Source of the DNA: Tessaracoccus oleiagri
GTDB lineage: Bacteria; Actinomycetota; Actinomycetes; Propionibacteriales; Propionibacteriaceae
DNA: 64,000 nucleotides
Reading direction: 5' to 3'
Assembly: GCF_900103275.1 (NCBI RefSeq)
Contig: NZ_FNGP01000001.1
Coordinates: 806,001-870,000, forward strand
Under the pieces are notes generated by a model that was not told where the DNA came from, did no database searches, and worked only from the letters and a program-made list of their open reading frames with translations. The translations under genes and the position numbers were made by a program. Positions 26,156 to 35,274 of the stretch are shown here, piece after piece. The stretch's first letter is position 1, and each line of letters opens with the position of its first letter.

Positions 26156-27376
26156 CTACTCGCCGGGCAACGCGGCGCGGGCCGGCGCCACGCCCTCGAC
26201 CCTCGCCGGGCCCACAGTGAGGGCGGCGATCGCGGTGGTCAGCGGCACGCTGAGGATGAGCCCGATCGACGAGCCGAGTGTGCGGACGATCTCCGAGGCG
26301 AACAGTTCCTGGTTGAGGGTGCCGAGCACGTCGTCGGTGGTGAAGTAGACCAGCATGATCACCACCAGTGCGCTGCCCGCGTAGGCGAACACGATCGTGT
26401 AGATGGTCGACGCGATGTGGTCGCGCCCGATGCGCATGCCGGAGGCGAAGATCTCGCGACGGGTCAGGTGCGGCGCCGCGGCGCGCAGCTCGAACACGGC
26501 GGACGACTGGGTGATGGTGGTGTCGTTGAGCACGCCCAGGCCGCCGATGATGATGGCCGCGATCAGGAGTTCCTGGAAGTTGATCCCGCCGGCCAGCTGC
26601 TGCAGGTCCATCTCGGTCTCGTCGGCGAACCCCGTCAGCCGAGCGGCCTCCACGCTGAGCGCTCCGAGCCCCGCGGTGACCGCCAGCCCGAGCATCGTCC
26701 CCGCCAGTGCCGTCGACGTGCGCGTCGAGATCCCGTGGGCGAGATACAGCACCACGAACATGATCGCGGTCGACCCCACGAGCGCGACGGCGATCCCCGG
26801 CTTGCCGAGCAGGATGCCCGGGATGATGAAGCCGATCAGCACGCCGCCGGCCACCACGAGGCCGAGGAGCGCGAACAGCCCCTTCCACCGCGCCACCGCC
26901 AGCACGGCCGCGACGAAGAGCAGCCCCAGCGCGATGAACACCGGCGTCCGGTCGATGCTCTTGTAGGAGTAGAGCGGCCCGTCGGGGGTCTCGATCCGGG
27001 TGATGTCGATCTGGTCGCCGACGCGCAGCCCCGCCTGCGTCGGCGGGCCGGTGACCTGCACGTCGGCCTGTCGGCCGGCGTCGGGGCCGCCCTCGATGTC
27101 GACGGTGAAGACCAGGCACTGGAGGGTGCCGACGTCCGGGTCGAACTGCCCCTCGCAGGACTCCTCGACGGCCGTGATCGTCCCGGTCGTGTCGACGATG
27201 CCGGCGGGCGTCTCGACGTGGTGGATCCCGTCGGCGATCTCCGCCTGGGTGGGCCACAGCCAGATGAGCCCGGCCAGCGTCAGCACGGCCAGCACGGCGA
27301 GGAACCCGAAGAGGATCCGCTTGGCGAGCGTCCCGACCTCGACGTGGACGTCGTCGTGGCTGTGCGAGTGACCCAT
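26156..27376 (-). CDS. YibE/F family membrane protein
   Basis: A 406-residue membrane protein with a His-rich N-terminus (MGHSHSHDD), one helix near residues 20-43, an extracytoplasmic beta domain to about 145, then seven or eight helices. Family motifs include ALGLLFVAAVLAVARWKG, GGLGVLNDTTITQSSAVFEL and TIYTIVFAYAGSAL. YibE/F proteins are widespread but have no established function; transport has been suggested. The promoter looks leaderless (TACGCT seven bases before the ATG). It is a single gene between the dehydrogenase and the E2-like gene. Confidence 0.85.
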   Translation of the reverse strand: MGHSHSHDDVHVEVGTLAKRILFGFLAVLAVLTLAGLIWLWPTQAEIADGIHHVETPAGIVDTTGTITAVEESCEGQFDPDVGTLQCLVFTVDIEGGPDAGRQADVQVTGPPTQAGLRVGDQIDITRIETPDGPLYSYKSIDRTPVFIALGLLFVAAVLAVARWKGLFALLGLVVAGGVLIGFIIPGILLGKPGIAVALVGSTAIMFVVLYLAHGISTRTSTALAGTMLGLAVTAGLGALSVEAARLTGFADETEMDLQQLAGGINFQELLIAAIIIGGLGVLNDTTITQSSAVFELRAAAPHLTRREIFASGMRIGRDHIASTIYTIVFAYAGSALVVIMLVYFTTDDVLGTLNQELFASEIVRTLGSSIGLILSVPLTTAIAALTVGPARVEGVAPARAALPGE

Positions 27377-27383
27377 GGTCAGC

Positions 27384-27389
27384 AGCGTA
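27384..27389 (-). promoter_or_regulatory. -10 element TACGCT of the YibE/F gene
   Basis: Minus-strand TACGCT ends seven bases before the ATG at 27376; no SD is present between them. Confidence 0.45.
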
Positions 27390-27422
27390 CCCGCGACCGT
27401 CGGCGGCGGCCCCGCACCGGGC

Positions 27423-28286
27423 TCAGTCGCCGGGCCGCAGCAGCGCGTCGGGCTCGTCGAACATGCGCTGCAGCAGCTGTGCCGACCTGACGAGGTAGAA
27501 GCCGTCGGTGACCCGCTCGTCGATCGTGTAGACGACGCGCACCTGCCGCCGCGCGGTGATCGTCCCGTCCTCGTCGACGACCGCTTCGGGCCGGATCGTG
27601 CCGAGCGCGACGAACACGCTCGCCGTCCCGCGCAGGTAGAGGTGGTGGAACGGCGCGTCGGCCTGCAGCGAGCCGAGGTTGACGACGTAGGCGCTCGCGT
27701 AGACGGGGATCGCCTCCTGCAGCACCCTCGGCATCATGTTGAGGCTGTCCAGCGTCCAGGCGATGCGCGCCACGGCGGCGAGCACCGGCCCGGGCAGCCG
27801 GACGAACGCGTTGATCAGCTTGTCGGTGTCGCTGTTGTCGAACCTTCGGGCCCGGGTCAGGGCCTCGTTGACCCGCGTGCGCACCTCGTCCAGCGTCTCG
27901 GTTCCCGTGAACGAGATCTGCACCTGCTCCTCGTCCGCCTCATCGGTCATGGCGCGCTTGACGGTGAACGAGAACGAGATGTCGCGGTGCTCGTAGGTGC
28001 GCCGCCCGGAGATGAAGCGGTTGAGCTCCGGCCGCTGGCGGTAGAGCCGCGCGAACGCGGTGAGGAACACGTGGAAGAACTTCACCCGGTCCTCGGGCGG
28101 ACGCCCCTCGTTGAGGCGCTCCAGCCACGGCGCCATGACCTCGAGATCCAGCTGTTGCGGGTAGTACAGCGCCGCCTCGAGCCGGGTCGTCATCAGGTGG
28201 GGCACCACCCGCCGCATCGCCGGCAGTTCCTCGACGAGCCGACCGTCCCGCCGGCTCCGGATCGGCCTGCCTCCGGTGAAGAACAT
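27423..28286 (-). CDS. Orphan 2-oxoacid dehydrogenase E2 catalytic-domain-like protein
   Basis: A 287-residue chloramphenicol-acetyltransferase-fold protein like the catalytic core of E2 acyltransferases, but with no lipoyl or peripheral-subunit-binding domain. Recognisable parts are PYHMTTRLEAALYY-like early sequence (VVPHLMTTRLEA), VKFFHVFLTAFARLYRQRPELNRF and FSFTVKRAMTDE. The usual catalytic HRxxDG is here DERVTDG (Glu257 at the His position). I recall the same DERxxDG in other standalone members, so it is probably not a damaged enzyme but a distinct family with other chemistry or a scaffold role. A GGAGGG SD precedes the ATG at 28286. Confidence 0.7.
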   Translation of the reverse strand: MFFTGGRPIRSRRDGRLVEELPAMRRVVPHLMTTRLEAALYYPQQLDLEVMAPWLERLNEGRPPEDRVKFFHVFLTAFARLYRQRPELNRFISGRRTYEHRDISFSFTVKRAMTDEADEEQVQISFTGTETLDEVRTRVNEALTRARRFDNSDTDKLINAFVRLPGPVLAAVARIAWTLDSLNMMPRVLQEAIPVYASAYVVNLGSLQADAPFHHLYLRGTASVFVALGTIRPEAVVDEDGTITARRQVRVVYTIDERVTDGFYLVRSAQLLQRMFDEPDALLRPGD

Positions 28287-28350
28287 CCGCGTCCCTCCGC
28301 ACCGCCCGGCCCCCGTGGCCCGGCTGGCCCCAGCCTAGGGGCCTCGCGAC

Positions 28351-28977
28351 TCAGCGTCCGGTAGCCGCGACGATCGGGGCGAACAACCGCCCGGACTGCC
28401 ACACGTGCACGACGAAGTAGCTGAGCAGCATGCCGCCGACGATGTCGATGGAGTAGTGCCCGCGCGCCAGCAGCATGCCCGCGACCATGAGCGCGACCAT
28501 CGCCCACTGCGTCCGCCGCTCCCAGCGCCGGTCGGCGGGGGTGAGCATGGCCAGCAGCACCGCGACGCCGACGTGTCCCGACGGGAACATGCCGTACTGC
28601 TGCACCTCGAACACGAACGGGCCCTCCCCCTGGGCGGGCGCGAGCGGGGTGAGCACCATGATCAGCGCCCTGAGCAGGTACATCAGCGCGAACGGGGCCA
28701 ACACCGCGGGGGTCCGGGACAGATTGCGGCGAAGCACCCCGAAGACGAACAGCCCGAAGCCGATCACGAGCGCGACGACCGTGAGCCACTTCGCCGGCCC
28801 GACGTAGGGCAGGAGTTCGAACAGCAGGTCGTCGGGGCGCGCAGCGTCCGCGAACCTCGACACGATCAGCTGGTTGCCCAGCACGGTGGCGGCCGCCGCG
28901 AGCAGGCCGAGGCCGACGACCACGCCCCACGCGGCGAGCCCGGACCGCGGCGCGGCCTCGTCGGATGTGCTCCCCAT
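28351..28977 (-). CDS. PAP2-family membrane phosphatase
   Basis: A 208-residue protein with about six membrane helices. The phosphatase motifs are GMFPSGHVGVA (catalytic His) and RGHYSIDIVGG (second His and Asp), as in PAP2/sphingomyelin-synthase-type lipid phosphatases. The classical first motif KxxxxxxRP is not clear. It probably dephosphorylates a lipid phosphate at the outer membrane face. TAGGCT eight bases before the ATG suggests a leaderless start. Confidence 0.85.
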   Translation of the reverse strand: MGSTSDEAAPRSGLAAWGVVVGLGLLAAAATVLGNQLIVSRFADAARPDDLLFELLPYVGPAKWLTVVALVIGFGLFVFGVLRRNLSRTPAVLAPFALMYLLRALIMVLTPLAPAQGEGPFVFEVQQYGMFPSGHVGVAVLLAMLTPADRRWERRTQWAMVALMVAGMLLARGHYSIDIVGGMLLSYFVVHVWQSGRLFAPIVAATGR

Positions 28978-29008
28978 GGCCGGGGAGCCTAGCAGCGCAC
29001 CGGCGGAA

Positions 29009-29569
29009 TCAGCGGGTGGGGGGCGTCCACTCCGGGTCGCGCCCGATGAGCGCCGCGAGCCGGTCCTCGAGGGAGTGCGACTCGTCGAGCACCTTCGGCG
29101 TGCCGAACTGGCCGGACGCGTGCAGGAAGTCGGCCTGCGGCGTCATCCCCTCGACGATGCCCGCCAGGATCTCCTCGTTCCAGCCCACCGGCTGGCCCGA
29201 CGCCTTCGCGATGTCGTACTGGTGCATGAAGATGTCGGGGAGGTAGAACGACTCGATCGCCTGCCCCACGGTCTTCTCGCCCTGGTCCGTCTCGATCGGG
29301 CGGGCCAGTTCCTCCTCATCGTCGACGAGCGCCTGGACGTTCGCGGCGTGCGCTGCCCAGGTGCGGTTCGGGTCCCCCGTGGTGTCGACGGCGGGCAGGT
29401 CCACGCCGTACCCCTTCATCATCCCCGGCAGCCAGGTGACGAGGTGGTTCACGACGTCCCGCGCGGTCCATTCCCTCACCGGCGTGGGTGCGTCCCAGTC
29501 AGTGACGCCGGCGGCGAGTTCCGCGAACCGCGCGGAGAGCGCGGCGTGCTGTGCTGCGATTGCGTTCAT
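29009..29569 (-). CDS. DinB-fold, TIGR03086-like maleylpyruvate isomerase family protein
   Basis: A 186-residue four-helix-bundle protein. It has the first metal-binding His in DVVNHLVTWLPGM and a second site in DIFMHQYDIAKASG, with PVREWTARDVVNHL typical of the mycothiol-dependent maleylpyruvate isomerase/TIGR03086 group. These use mycothiol or Zn in small-molecule thiol chemistry; the substrate here is unknown. It is divergent from the rhomboid gene, and both promoters look leaderless. Confidence 0.75.
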   Translation of the reverse strand: MNAIAAQHAALSARFAELAAGVTDWDAPTPVREWTARDVVNHLVTWLPGMMKGYGVDLPAVDTTGDPNRTWAAHAANVQALVDDEEELARPIETDQGEKTVGQAIESFYLPDIFMHQYDIAKASGQPVGWNEEILAGIVEGMTPQADFLHASGQFGTPKVLDESHSLEDRLAALIGRDPEWTPPTR

Positions 29570-29576
29570 GCCAACG

Positions 29577-29582
29577 AGCGTA
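29577..29582 (-). promoter_or_regulatory. -10 element TACGCT of the DinB-fold gene
   Basis: Minus-strand TACGCT ends seven bases before the ATG at 29569. Confidence 0.45.
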
Positions 29583-29631
29583 GGGGGAGGCGGGAGCAGC
29601 AGGGCCCCGGACGCGATTGGGAGCCGGGCGG

Positions 29632-29637
29632 CATACT
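29632..29637 (+). promoter_or_regulatory. -10 element CATACT of the rhomboid gene
   Basis: CATACT ends seven bases before the ATG at 29645 and there is no SD, so the rhomboid mRNA is probably leaderless. Confidence 0.45.
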
Positions 29638-29644
29638 TGTCGTG

Positions 29645-30520
29645 ATGGACACCGAGGCCTGTTACCGCCACCCGAATCGCGCGACCCGCATCCACTGCCA
29701 GCGCTGCGACCGCCCGATCTGCCCGGACTGCATGGTGCAGGGCTCCGTGGGCTTCCACTGCCCCGAGTGCGTGAAGGCCAGTCCGAAGCCGAAGCTGAAG
29801 GCGCGCCGGTTCCGCCCCGGGCAGGGCACCTCTATCGCGCTGGTGGCGATCAACGCGGTCGTGTGGCTCGCGGTCATGGCCACCGGCCGGGGGCTCAGCC
29901 CGCTGATCGGCCTCCTCGCGCTCACCCCGGAGGGTGCCTGCGTCGTCGGCGACGGCCGGATCCTCCTCACCGACCAGGCCGGCTGCTTGGCCGAGGGGCT
30001 CACCTGGGAGGCGGGCGTCTCGTCGGGCGCGGTGTGGCAGGTGATCACCAGCGCCTTCGTGCACGTCGAGATCTGGCACATCATGTTCAACATGATGGCG
30101 CTGCTCATCCTCGGCCCCCAGGTGGAGGCCGTGCTCGGCCGGGGCAGGTTCCTCGCCATCTACTTCTTCTCCGCGCTCACCGGCAGCGCGGTCGTCATGG
30201 CGTTCACCCCGCCGTTCCTCACTACGCTGGGCGCGTCGGGCGCCATCTTCGGCCTCATGGGGGCCTTCCTCGCCATCGCGCTGCGGCGCAAGCTCGAGCT
30301 CCGCGGCATCCTCGTGTGGCTGGGGCTCAACGCGGCGTTCACGTTCCTCGTGCCCAACGTCTCCTGGCAGGGCCACCTGGGCGGCCTGCTGGGCGGCCTG
30401 GCCATCACCGCGCTAATGGTCTACCTGCCGAGGAAGCAGCGCAGGTACGAGTGGTACTACGTCGCCGCGCTCGCGGCCGTGCCCGTCGTGGCCATCGCCG
30501 CGCTCTCGCTCACCGTCTGA
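29645..30520 (+). CDS. Rhomboid intramembrane serine protease with N-terminal zinc finger
   Basis: A 291-residue protease. Residues 6-42 form a B-box-like zinc finger (CYRHPNR, CQRCDRPICPDC, CPEC) on the cytosolic side. The rhomboid domain has six helices: an N-terminal HxxxN-type block HIMFNMMALL, the catalytic serine in GASGAIFG (Ser198), and the catalytic His in QGHLGGLLGG (His244). The dyad is complete. The zinc finger is common in actinobacterial rhomboids, and its role is not known. It ends four bases from the convergent FAD-oxidoreductase gene. Confidence 0.93.
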   Translation: MDTEACYRHPNRATRIHCQRCDRPICPDCMVQGSVGFHCPECVKASPKPKLKARRFRPGQGTSIALVAINAVVWLAVMATGRGLSPLIGLLALTPEGACVVGDGRILLTDQAGCLAEGLTWEAGVSSGAVWQVITSAFVHVEIWHIMFNMMALLILGPQVEAVLGRGRFLAIYFFSALTGSAVVMAFTPPFLTTLGASGAIFGLMGAFLAIALRRKLELRGILVWLGLNAAFTFLVPNVSWQGHLGGLLGGLAITALMVYLPRKQRRYEWYYVAALAAVPVVAIAALSLTV

Positions 30521-30524
30521 TCGC

Positions 30525-31655
30525 TCACCGCCGCGTGCCGATGCTCTCGCGGATGGCGTCGGAGGCGTCCCAGTCGTTGGCGTGCATGGCCGCAACGACG
30601 CGCCCGTCGGCCACCCAGAACGCGCGGAACGCGTCGCCGGCCAGCACGTCGGTGGAGCCCTCGAAGTCGACCCGGTCGTAGCCGCGGGGCCCGACGCTGC
30701 CGACGTACTCCATCCCGAGGTCGTACTGGTCGGTGAAGAAGTACGGCTGCCGCTCGTAGGCCTCGCCCGCGCCGAGGAGGTTGTGGGCGGCCACCTTGGC
30801 CTGCTCGATGGCGTTGTCCCAGTGCTCGACGCGGATGCGGCGTCCCAGCACGGGATGGTCGTGGGAGGCGATGTCGCCGACGGCCCAGATGCGCTCGTCG
30901 GAGGTCCTCAGCGTCGCGTCGACGAGCACCCCGTCCTTCACGTCGACGCCCGCCGCCTCCGCGAGTTCGGTGTTCGGGGTGACGCCCACGGCGGCGACGA
31001 CCAGGTCCGCACCGCGCACGTCCTCGGGCCGGGCCTTGCGGCCCAGCCGCAGGTCGACGCCGTGGCCGCGGTGCAGGTCGGCGAAGAGCCGCGCCACCTC
31101 GGCACCGAGCACGGGCAGCAGCGGCAGTTCGGTCGACGAGATGAGCGTCACCTCCATGCCGTGGTGGCGTGCCGCGGCCGCGACCTCGAGGCCGATCCAG
31201 CCGCCCCCGACGACGACCGCGCGCCCTCCGTCGACGAGCCGTTCCCGCAGGGCCCTGCTGTCCTCGACGGTGCGGAGGGTGAGCGACTCCACGTCCGCGC
31301 CGAGGTCGAGCGGCCGCGGGGTGGCGCCGGTGGCGAGCAGCAGCTGTTCGTAGGCGATCTCGTCGCCGCCTCCGGCGGACTCGACGTGCAGCACGCGGCG
31401 CTCGCGGTCGATGCGGGTGGCGCGCACGCCGGAACGCAGGTCGACGTCGTGCTCCCCGTACCAGTCGCGGTCGTGGACCAGTGCGTCGTCGAACTCCTGC
31501 TCGTCCAGCAGCATGCCCTTCGACAGCGGGGGCCGCTCGTAGGGCGGGTGCGGTTCGGCGCCGACGAGGACGATGTCGCCGTCGTAGCCCTTCCCGCGCA
31601 ACTCGGTGGCGGCCGTGCCGCCGGCCAACCCGGCCCCCAGGATGACGATGGCCAT
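30525..31655 (-). CDS. FAD-dependent NAD(P)H oxidoreductase (ferredoxin/rubredoxin reductase type)
   Basis: A 376-residue two-dinucleotide-binding-domain flavoprotein. The FAD site is VILGAGLAGGTAATEL, the NAD(P)H site VVVGGGWIGLEVAAAAR, and the second FAD motif DERIWAVGDIASHDHP. PYERPPLSKGML is characteristic of reductases for ferredoxins in Rieske oxygenase or P450 systems. No oxygenase or ferredoxin gene is adjacent, so its partner is elsewhere. A GGGAGG SD precedes the ATG at 31655. Confidence 0.88.
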   Translation of the reverse strand: MAIVILGAGLAGGTAATELRGKGYDGDIVLVGAEPHPPYERPPLSKGMLLDEQEFDDALVHDRDWYGEHDVDLRSGVRATRIDRERRVLHVESAGGGDEIAYEQLLLATGATPRPLDLGADVESLTLRTVEDSRALRERLVDGGRAVVVGGGWIGLEVAAAARHHGMEVTLISSTELPLLPVLGAEVARLFADLHRGHGVDLRLGRKARPEDVRGADLVVAAVGVTPNTELAEAAGVDVKDGVLVDATLRTSDERIWAVGDIASHDHPVLGRRIRVEHWDNAIEQAKVAAHNLLGAGEAYERQPYFFTDQYDLGMEYVGSVGPRGYDRVDFEGSTDVLAGDAFRAFWVADGRVVAAMHANDWDASDAIRESIGTRR

Positions 31656-31716
31656 GCTCGAACCTCCCAGCCGCGGACCGTCGTGGTCCTTTCCCGCACT
31701 ATAGGTCGCCGGCGAG

Positions 31717-33384
31717 TCAGTGGGAGCGCTGAAGCTCCTTCGCCACCTCGGGGCTGGTGTGGGCGATGGCGTCGAGGTCGCCGACGACGACGAGCCGGTC
31801 GGTGGCGCGGGAGAGGCCCACGTACAGCCTTTCCCGGAAGCGTTCGCGGGTGCCGTCCTCGTTGATGCACAGCACGACCGCGCGGCGCTCCAGACCCTTG
31901 AAGCCGAGCACGTGACCGTAGAAGACCTGCTCGTCGTCCCAGAACGTGTCCCAGTACGCCTCCTGGCCGAGCATCTCCTGCCGGGCGGTGTGCTCGGGGT
32001 GCCGTCCCCCGGTGGTGAGCAGCACGACGTCCTCCGGCCGCCAGCCCTCGTCCAGCAGCGCCTCCACCTGGTCGTCGCCCACCCCGAGCGCGTCCTCGTG
32101 CCGGGCGTGGACGTGGGTGACGAGCGGCCCGTCGCCGCCCTCCAACCGCATCCGCAGCGGCGCGAGCGGCCGGAACACCTCGGCGATCTGCCGCGTGTTG
32201 CGCAGGTTGTGGTCCAGGACGAGCGGCACGAGCGGCACCGGGGGCCGGCCGAACCGGTTGAAGAGGCGCTGGTTCTCGTCGGAGTAGAGGAACAGGCCGC
32301 CCTCCTGCTCGTCGCGGAGCGCGGCGATGAGCGGCGACCACCACGACTCGGCGAAGTCCTGCGCCTCGTCGACGACGAAGGAGTCGAACCGCTGCCCGTG
32401 CGGCAGTTCGCGAGCCCGTTCGGCCATGAGCAGCGGCAGGCGGGTCTCCCAGAACTCGGGGTCGTCGCGGGATCCCGAGGGGATCCCCCACAGGTTGGCG
32501 AGCGCCTCGTAGGTGCCGACGAACGCCGGCCGGTCGCGGTAGTGCCACGTCGCCACCTCGCGGCGGAAGTAGCTGGCCAGCCCGATCGAGTAGCACATCA
32601 GCGCCACCCGCTCGGCGGGCTGGTCGGAGCGGCCGTGCGTCAGCTGCTTCGCCTGGGTCAGGGCCAGCACCGTCTTGCCGCTGCCCGCGCCGCCGCGGAT
32701 CTCGACCCGCCGCAGCAGCCGCGTCACGCCGAGGACGAGGCCCTGTTCCTGGGTGAGGCGGTCGGCCCGGTGCTGCCGCTCGTCGGCCTCGTCGACCACC
32801 CCGGGCACCGCCTGCGTACCGCGGGCGGTCAGCACGTCGACGATGACCTCGCAGTCGTCCTCGTCCGGCGGGCGGCGGTGCGTCTCGAAGCCGAGCGGGA
32901 TGTCGGCCAGCCGTTCGGCGAGCCGGTCGAGGTCGTGCTTGTCATGGATCATCCAGCGCGGGCAGTCGGGGAGGTCGAAGTCGGCGTCGAGGACGGTGAA
33001 GGGGGTGACGACCGCGTGGGCGAACCGGATGGGGCTGCGCGAGCTGCCCGCCCACCGCGCGTCGGACTCGAGGAAGTGGCGCAGCGCGTAGCGGGTCTCG
33101 CGCGCCTGCCCGACGGGGTCGATCGGACGCCGGGTGTTGCCGCGCGTCATCGTCCACTGGCCGTCGCGGTAGCCGATGCCGGCGCCCTTCACCTCGACGA
33201 CCACCACCCCCACGTCGGGCATCACCACGACCAGGTCCGCCTCGTGGTCCTTGCGGGTGTCGGTGAGCCGGTAGTTCGCGATGAGCGTGTCCACCGGGCG
33301 GAGCGTGTCGCGCAGTCTCTCCCACACGACGCGCTCCGACTCGGTCGTGAACATGGGGTCGTCCGGGACCAGTCGGGGAGGCAT
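31717..33384 (-). CDS. NERD nuclease-domain and UvrD-type helicase fusion
   Basis: A 555-residue protein. Residues 10-170 are a NERD (nuclease-related) domain with the PD-(D/E)xK-like core EADLVVVMPDVGVVVVEVKG. This is followed by a superfamily 1 helicase with Walker A GGAGSGKTVLA, Walker B FVVDEAQDF, the SDENQR stretch of motif III, HNLRNTRQIAE (motif IV), and C-terminal FKGLERRAVVL and YVGLSRATDRL (motifs V and VI). All helicase motifs appear intact. It probably acts in DNA repair or defence; the sequence does not say which. The promoter looks leaderless (TACCGT six bases before the ATG). Confidence 0.88.
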   Translation of the reverse strand: MPPRLVPDDPMFTTESERVVWERLRDTLRPVDTLIANYRLTDTRKDHEADLVVVMPDVGVVVVEVKGAGIGYRDGQWTMTRGNTRRPIDPVGQARETRYALRHFLESDARWAGSSRSPIRFAHAVVTPFTVLDADFDLPDCPRWMIHDKHDLDRLAERLADIPLGFETHRRPPDEDDCEVIVDVLTARGTQAVPGVVDEADERQHRADRLTQEQGLVLGVTRLLRRVEIRGGAGSGKTVLALTQAKQLTHGRSDQPAERVALMCYSIGLASYFRREVATWHYRDRPAFVGTYEALANLWGIPSGSRDDPEFWETRLPLLMAERARELPHGQRFDSFVVDEAQDFAESWWSPLIAALRDEQEGGLFLYSDENQRLFNRFGRPPVPLVPLVLDHNLRNTRQIAEVFRPLAPLRMRLEGGDGPLVTHVHARHEDALGVGDDQVEALLDEGWRPEDVVLLTTGGRHPEHTARQEMLGQEAYWDTFWDDEQVFYGHVLGFKGLERRAVVLCINEDGTRERFRERLYVGLSRATDRLVVVGDLDAIAHTSPEVAKELQRSH

Positions 33385-33390
33385 GGCCCC

Positions 33391-33396
33391 ACGGTA
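33391..33396 (-). promoter_or_regulatory. -10 element TACCGT of the NERD-helicase gene
   Basis: Minus-strand TACCGT ends exactly six bases before the ATG at 33384. Confidence 0.45.
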
Positions 33397-33433
33397 GCGA
33401 CGAACCCGCGGGCACGGGCGGGGAGGCGGGGGT

Positions 33434-35221
33434 TCAGCCGCGCTTCGGCCGCGGGGGGCGCAGCCTCGCCCGCTGCGACTCGCGCTCCATCCGCTCACGG
33501 TGCAGCCGGCGCTCGCGCGCGAGTTGCCGCTGGAAGCGCTGCTGCTCGCGGTACTCGAGGTAGATGACGTCGTTGCTGAGCGACTTCACGATCGCGAACA
33601 TGAGCGCGACGATGATCAACAGGAAGGGGCTGGCCGCGATGATCGTCACGTTCTGCAGGTTGCCCAGCGCGTCGTTCCCGCCGGAGACCAGCAGCGTCAG
33701 GCCGATCGCCGCCGTCAGCGAGCCCCACACCGCCGCGAGCCAGGGGCTGGCGTCGGAGCGCCCGTTCTCGGCGATCGAGGCCATCACCGTCGACGCGGAG
33801 TCGGCCGACGTGATGAAGAACAGGCCCAGCAGCAGCATGGCGACGAAGCTCATGATCGTGCCGCCGGGAAGCTCGTGCAGGAGGTTGAAGAGCTGGGATT
33901 CCGCCGACCCGTCGCCCCAGATGGAGCGGCCGTCCTGCTCGAAGGTGATGGCCGCTCCGCCGAAGATCGAGAACCAGACCACCGACACCACCGACGGCAC
34001 GAGCATGACGTAGATCGCGAACTCGCGGATGGTGCGGCCGCGGGAGATGCGGGCCAGGAACATGCCGACGAAGGGGCTCCAGGAGATCCACCACGCCCAG
34101 TAGAAGATCGTGTTGGAGGCGAGCCAGTCGCCGGCGGTCCCGTCGGCGCTGACCGCGGTACGTCCGGCCATCTCGAAGAACTGCGCCAGGTAGGCGCCGA
34201 TCGACGACGGCAGCAGGTTCAGCATGGCCACCGTGGGCCCGAGAATGAAGACGAAGATGGCGAGCAGGGCCGCGAGCACCATGTTGGCGTTGGAGATGTA
34301 CTGGATGCCGCGCCCGACGCCCGAGACGGCGGAGAGCAGGAACGCCAGCGTCAGCACGAGCACGATGCCGGTGATCACCCAGGCGCTCGGGTCCTCGATC
34401 AGTCCGGAGGCGTTCAGGCCGGCGCCGATCTGCAGCGCCCCGAGGCCGAGCGAGCAGGCGGTGCCGAAGATCGTCGCGAAGATCGAGAGGATGTCGATCA
34501 GCTTGCCGAGCCAGCCCTCCGCCAGCCGCGTGCCGATCAGGGGCGTGAACGCGGCCGACAGCAGCTGTTTGCGGCCGATGCGGAACGTCGAGTACGCGAT
34601 CGCCAGGCCGACGATCGCGTAGACCGCCCACGGGTGCAGGGTCCAGTGGAACAGCGCACTCGCCATCGCGGTGCCGACCTCGCGGGGCGCGTGCCCGGGG
34701 ATGCCGTCGCGGTAGAACGTCAGCGGCTCGGCGGCGCCGTAGAACATCAGGCCGATGCCCATGCCGGCCGCGAACATCATCGACACCCACGACACCGTGC
34801 GGAACTCGGGCTGCTCGTCGATCGCGCCCAACCGGATCGTGCCGAACCGGCTCGCGGCGATGGCGATGACGAACAGGACGAAGATGGTGCCGAACAGCAC
34901 GAACGCCCAGCCGAAGTTGTCGACGACGGCGCCGAGCGCGTTGGAGGCGACGCGCGCGAAGCTGTCCTGGAACGTCAGGCCCCACACCACGACCGCGAGT
35001 ACGGCGATCCCGGCGATGCCGACCACCCACCAGTCGATCTTCTTCTCGCCCTCGATCGATTGAAGGACGATCTCCTCACGCTGCTCGAGGCTCGCCGCGA
35101 GGTGCTCCTCCCCGGAGAGCAGGGAGGCCAGCTGCCCCGTCGCGGTGGGAGCCACCACCTCCGGCTCGGGGAACGGGTCGCCCGGTTCGCGCGTCGGATC
35201 GAGGTCTTCGTGCTCGCTCAT
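33434..35221 (-). CDS. BCCT-family betaine/choline/carnitine transporter
   Basis: A 595-residue Na-coupled osmolyte transporter with 12 helices. The glycine-rich helix 3 segment [19 protein letters not shown] is the Na/substrate motif of BCCT carriers, and [11 protein letters not shown] and the Trp-rich [29 protein letters not shown] segment are characteristic. The acidic 60-residue N-terminal tail and the Arg-rich C-terminal tail (about 40 residues) resemble the osmosensory extensions of BetP, so it may be activated by hyperosmotic stress. GGAGGA precedes the ATG at 35221. Substrate is probably glycine betaine, by family. Confidence 0.93.
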   Translation of the reverse strand: MSEHEDLDPTREPGDPFPEPEVVAPTATGQLASLLSGEEHLAASLEQREEIVLQSIEGEKKIDWWVVGIAGIAVLAVVVWGLTFQDSFARVASNALGAVVDNFGWAFVLFGTIFVLFVIAIAASRFGTIRLGAIDEQPEFRTVSWVSMMFAAGMGIGLMFYGAAEPLTFYRDGIPGHAPREVGTAMASALFHWTLHPWAVYAIVGLAIAYSTFRIGRKQLLSAAFTPLIGTRLAEGWLGKLIDILSIFATIFGTACSLGLGALQIGAGLNASGLIEDPSAWVITGIVLVLTLAFLLSAVSGVGRGIQYISNANMVLAALLAIFVFILGPTVAMLNLLPSSIGAYLAQFFEMAGRTAVSADGTAGDWLASNTIFYWAWWISWSPFVGMFLARISRGRTIREFAIYVMLVPSVVSVVWFSIFGGAAITFEQDGRSIWGDGSAESQLFNLLHELPGGTIMSFVAMLLLGLFFITSADSASTVMASIAENGRSDASPWLAAVWGSLTAAIGLTLLVSGGNDALGNLQNVTIIAASPFLLIIVALMFAIVKSLSNDVIYLEYREQQRFQRQLARERRLHRERMERESQRARLRPPRPKRG

Positions 35222-35274
35222 CGCTTCCTCCTTCGTCGTGGCCAGAGGTCATTCAAGCACGGTCGCGCGGAGGG

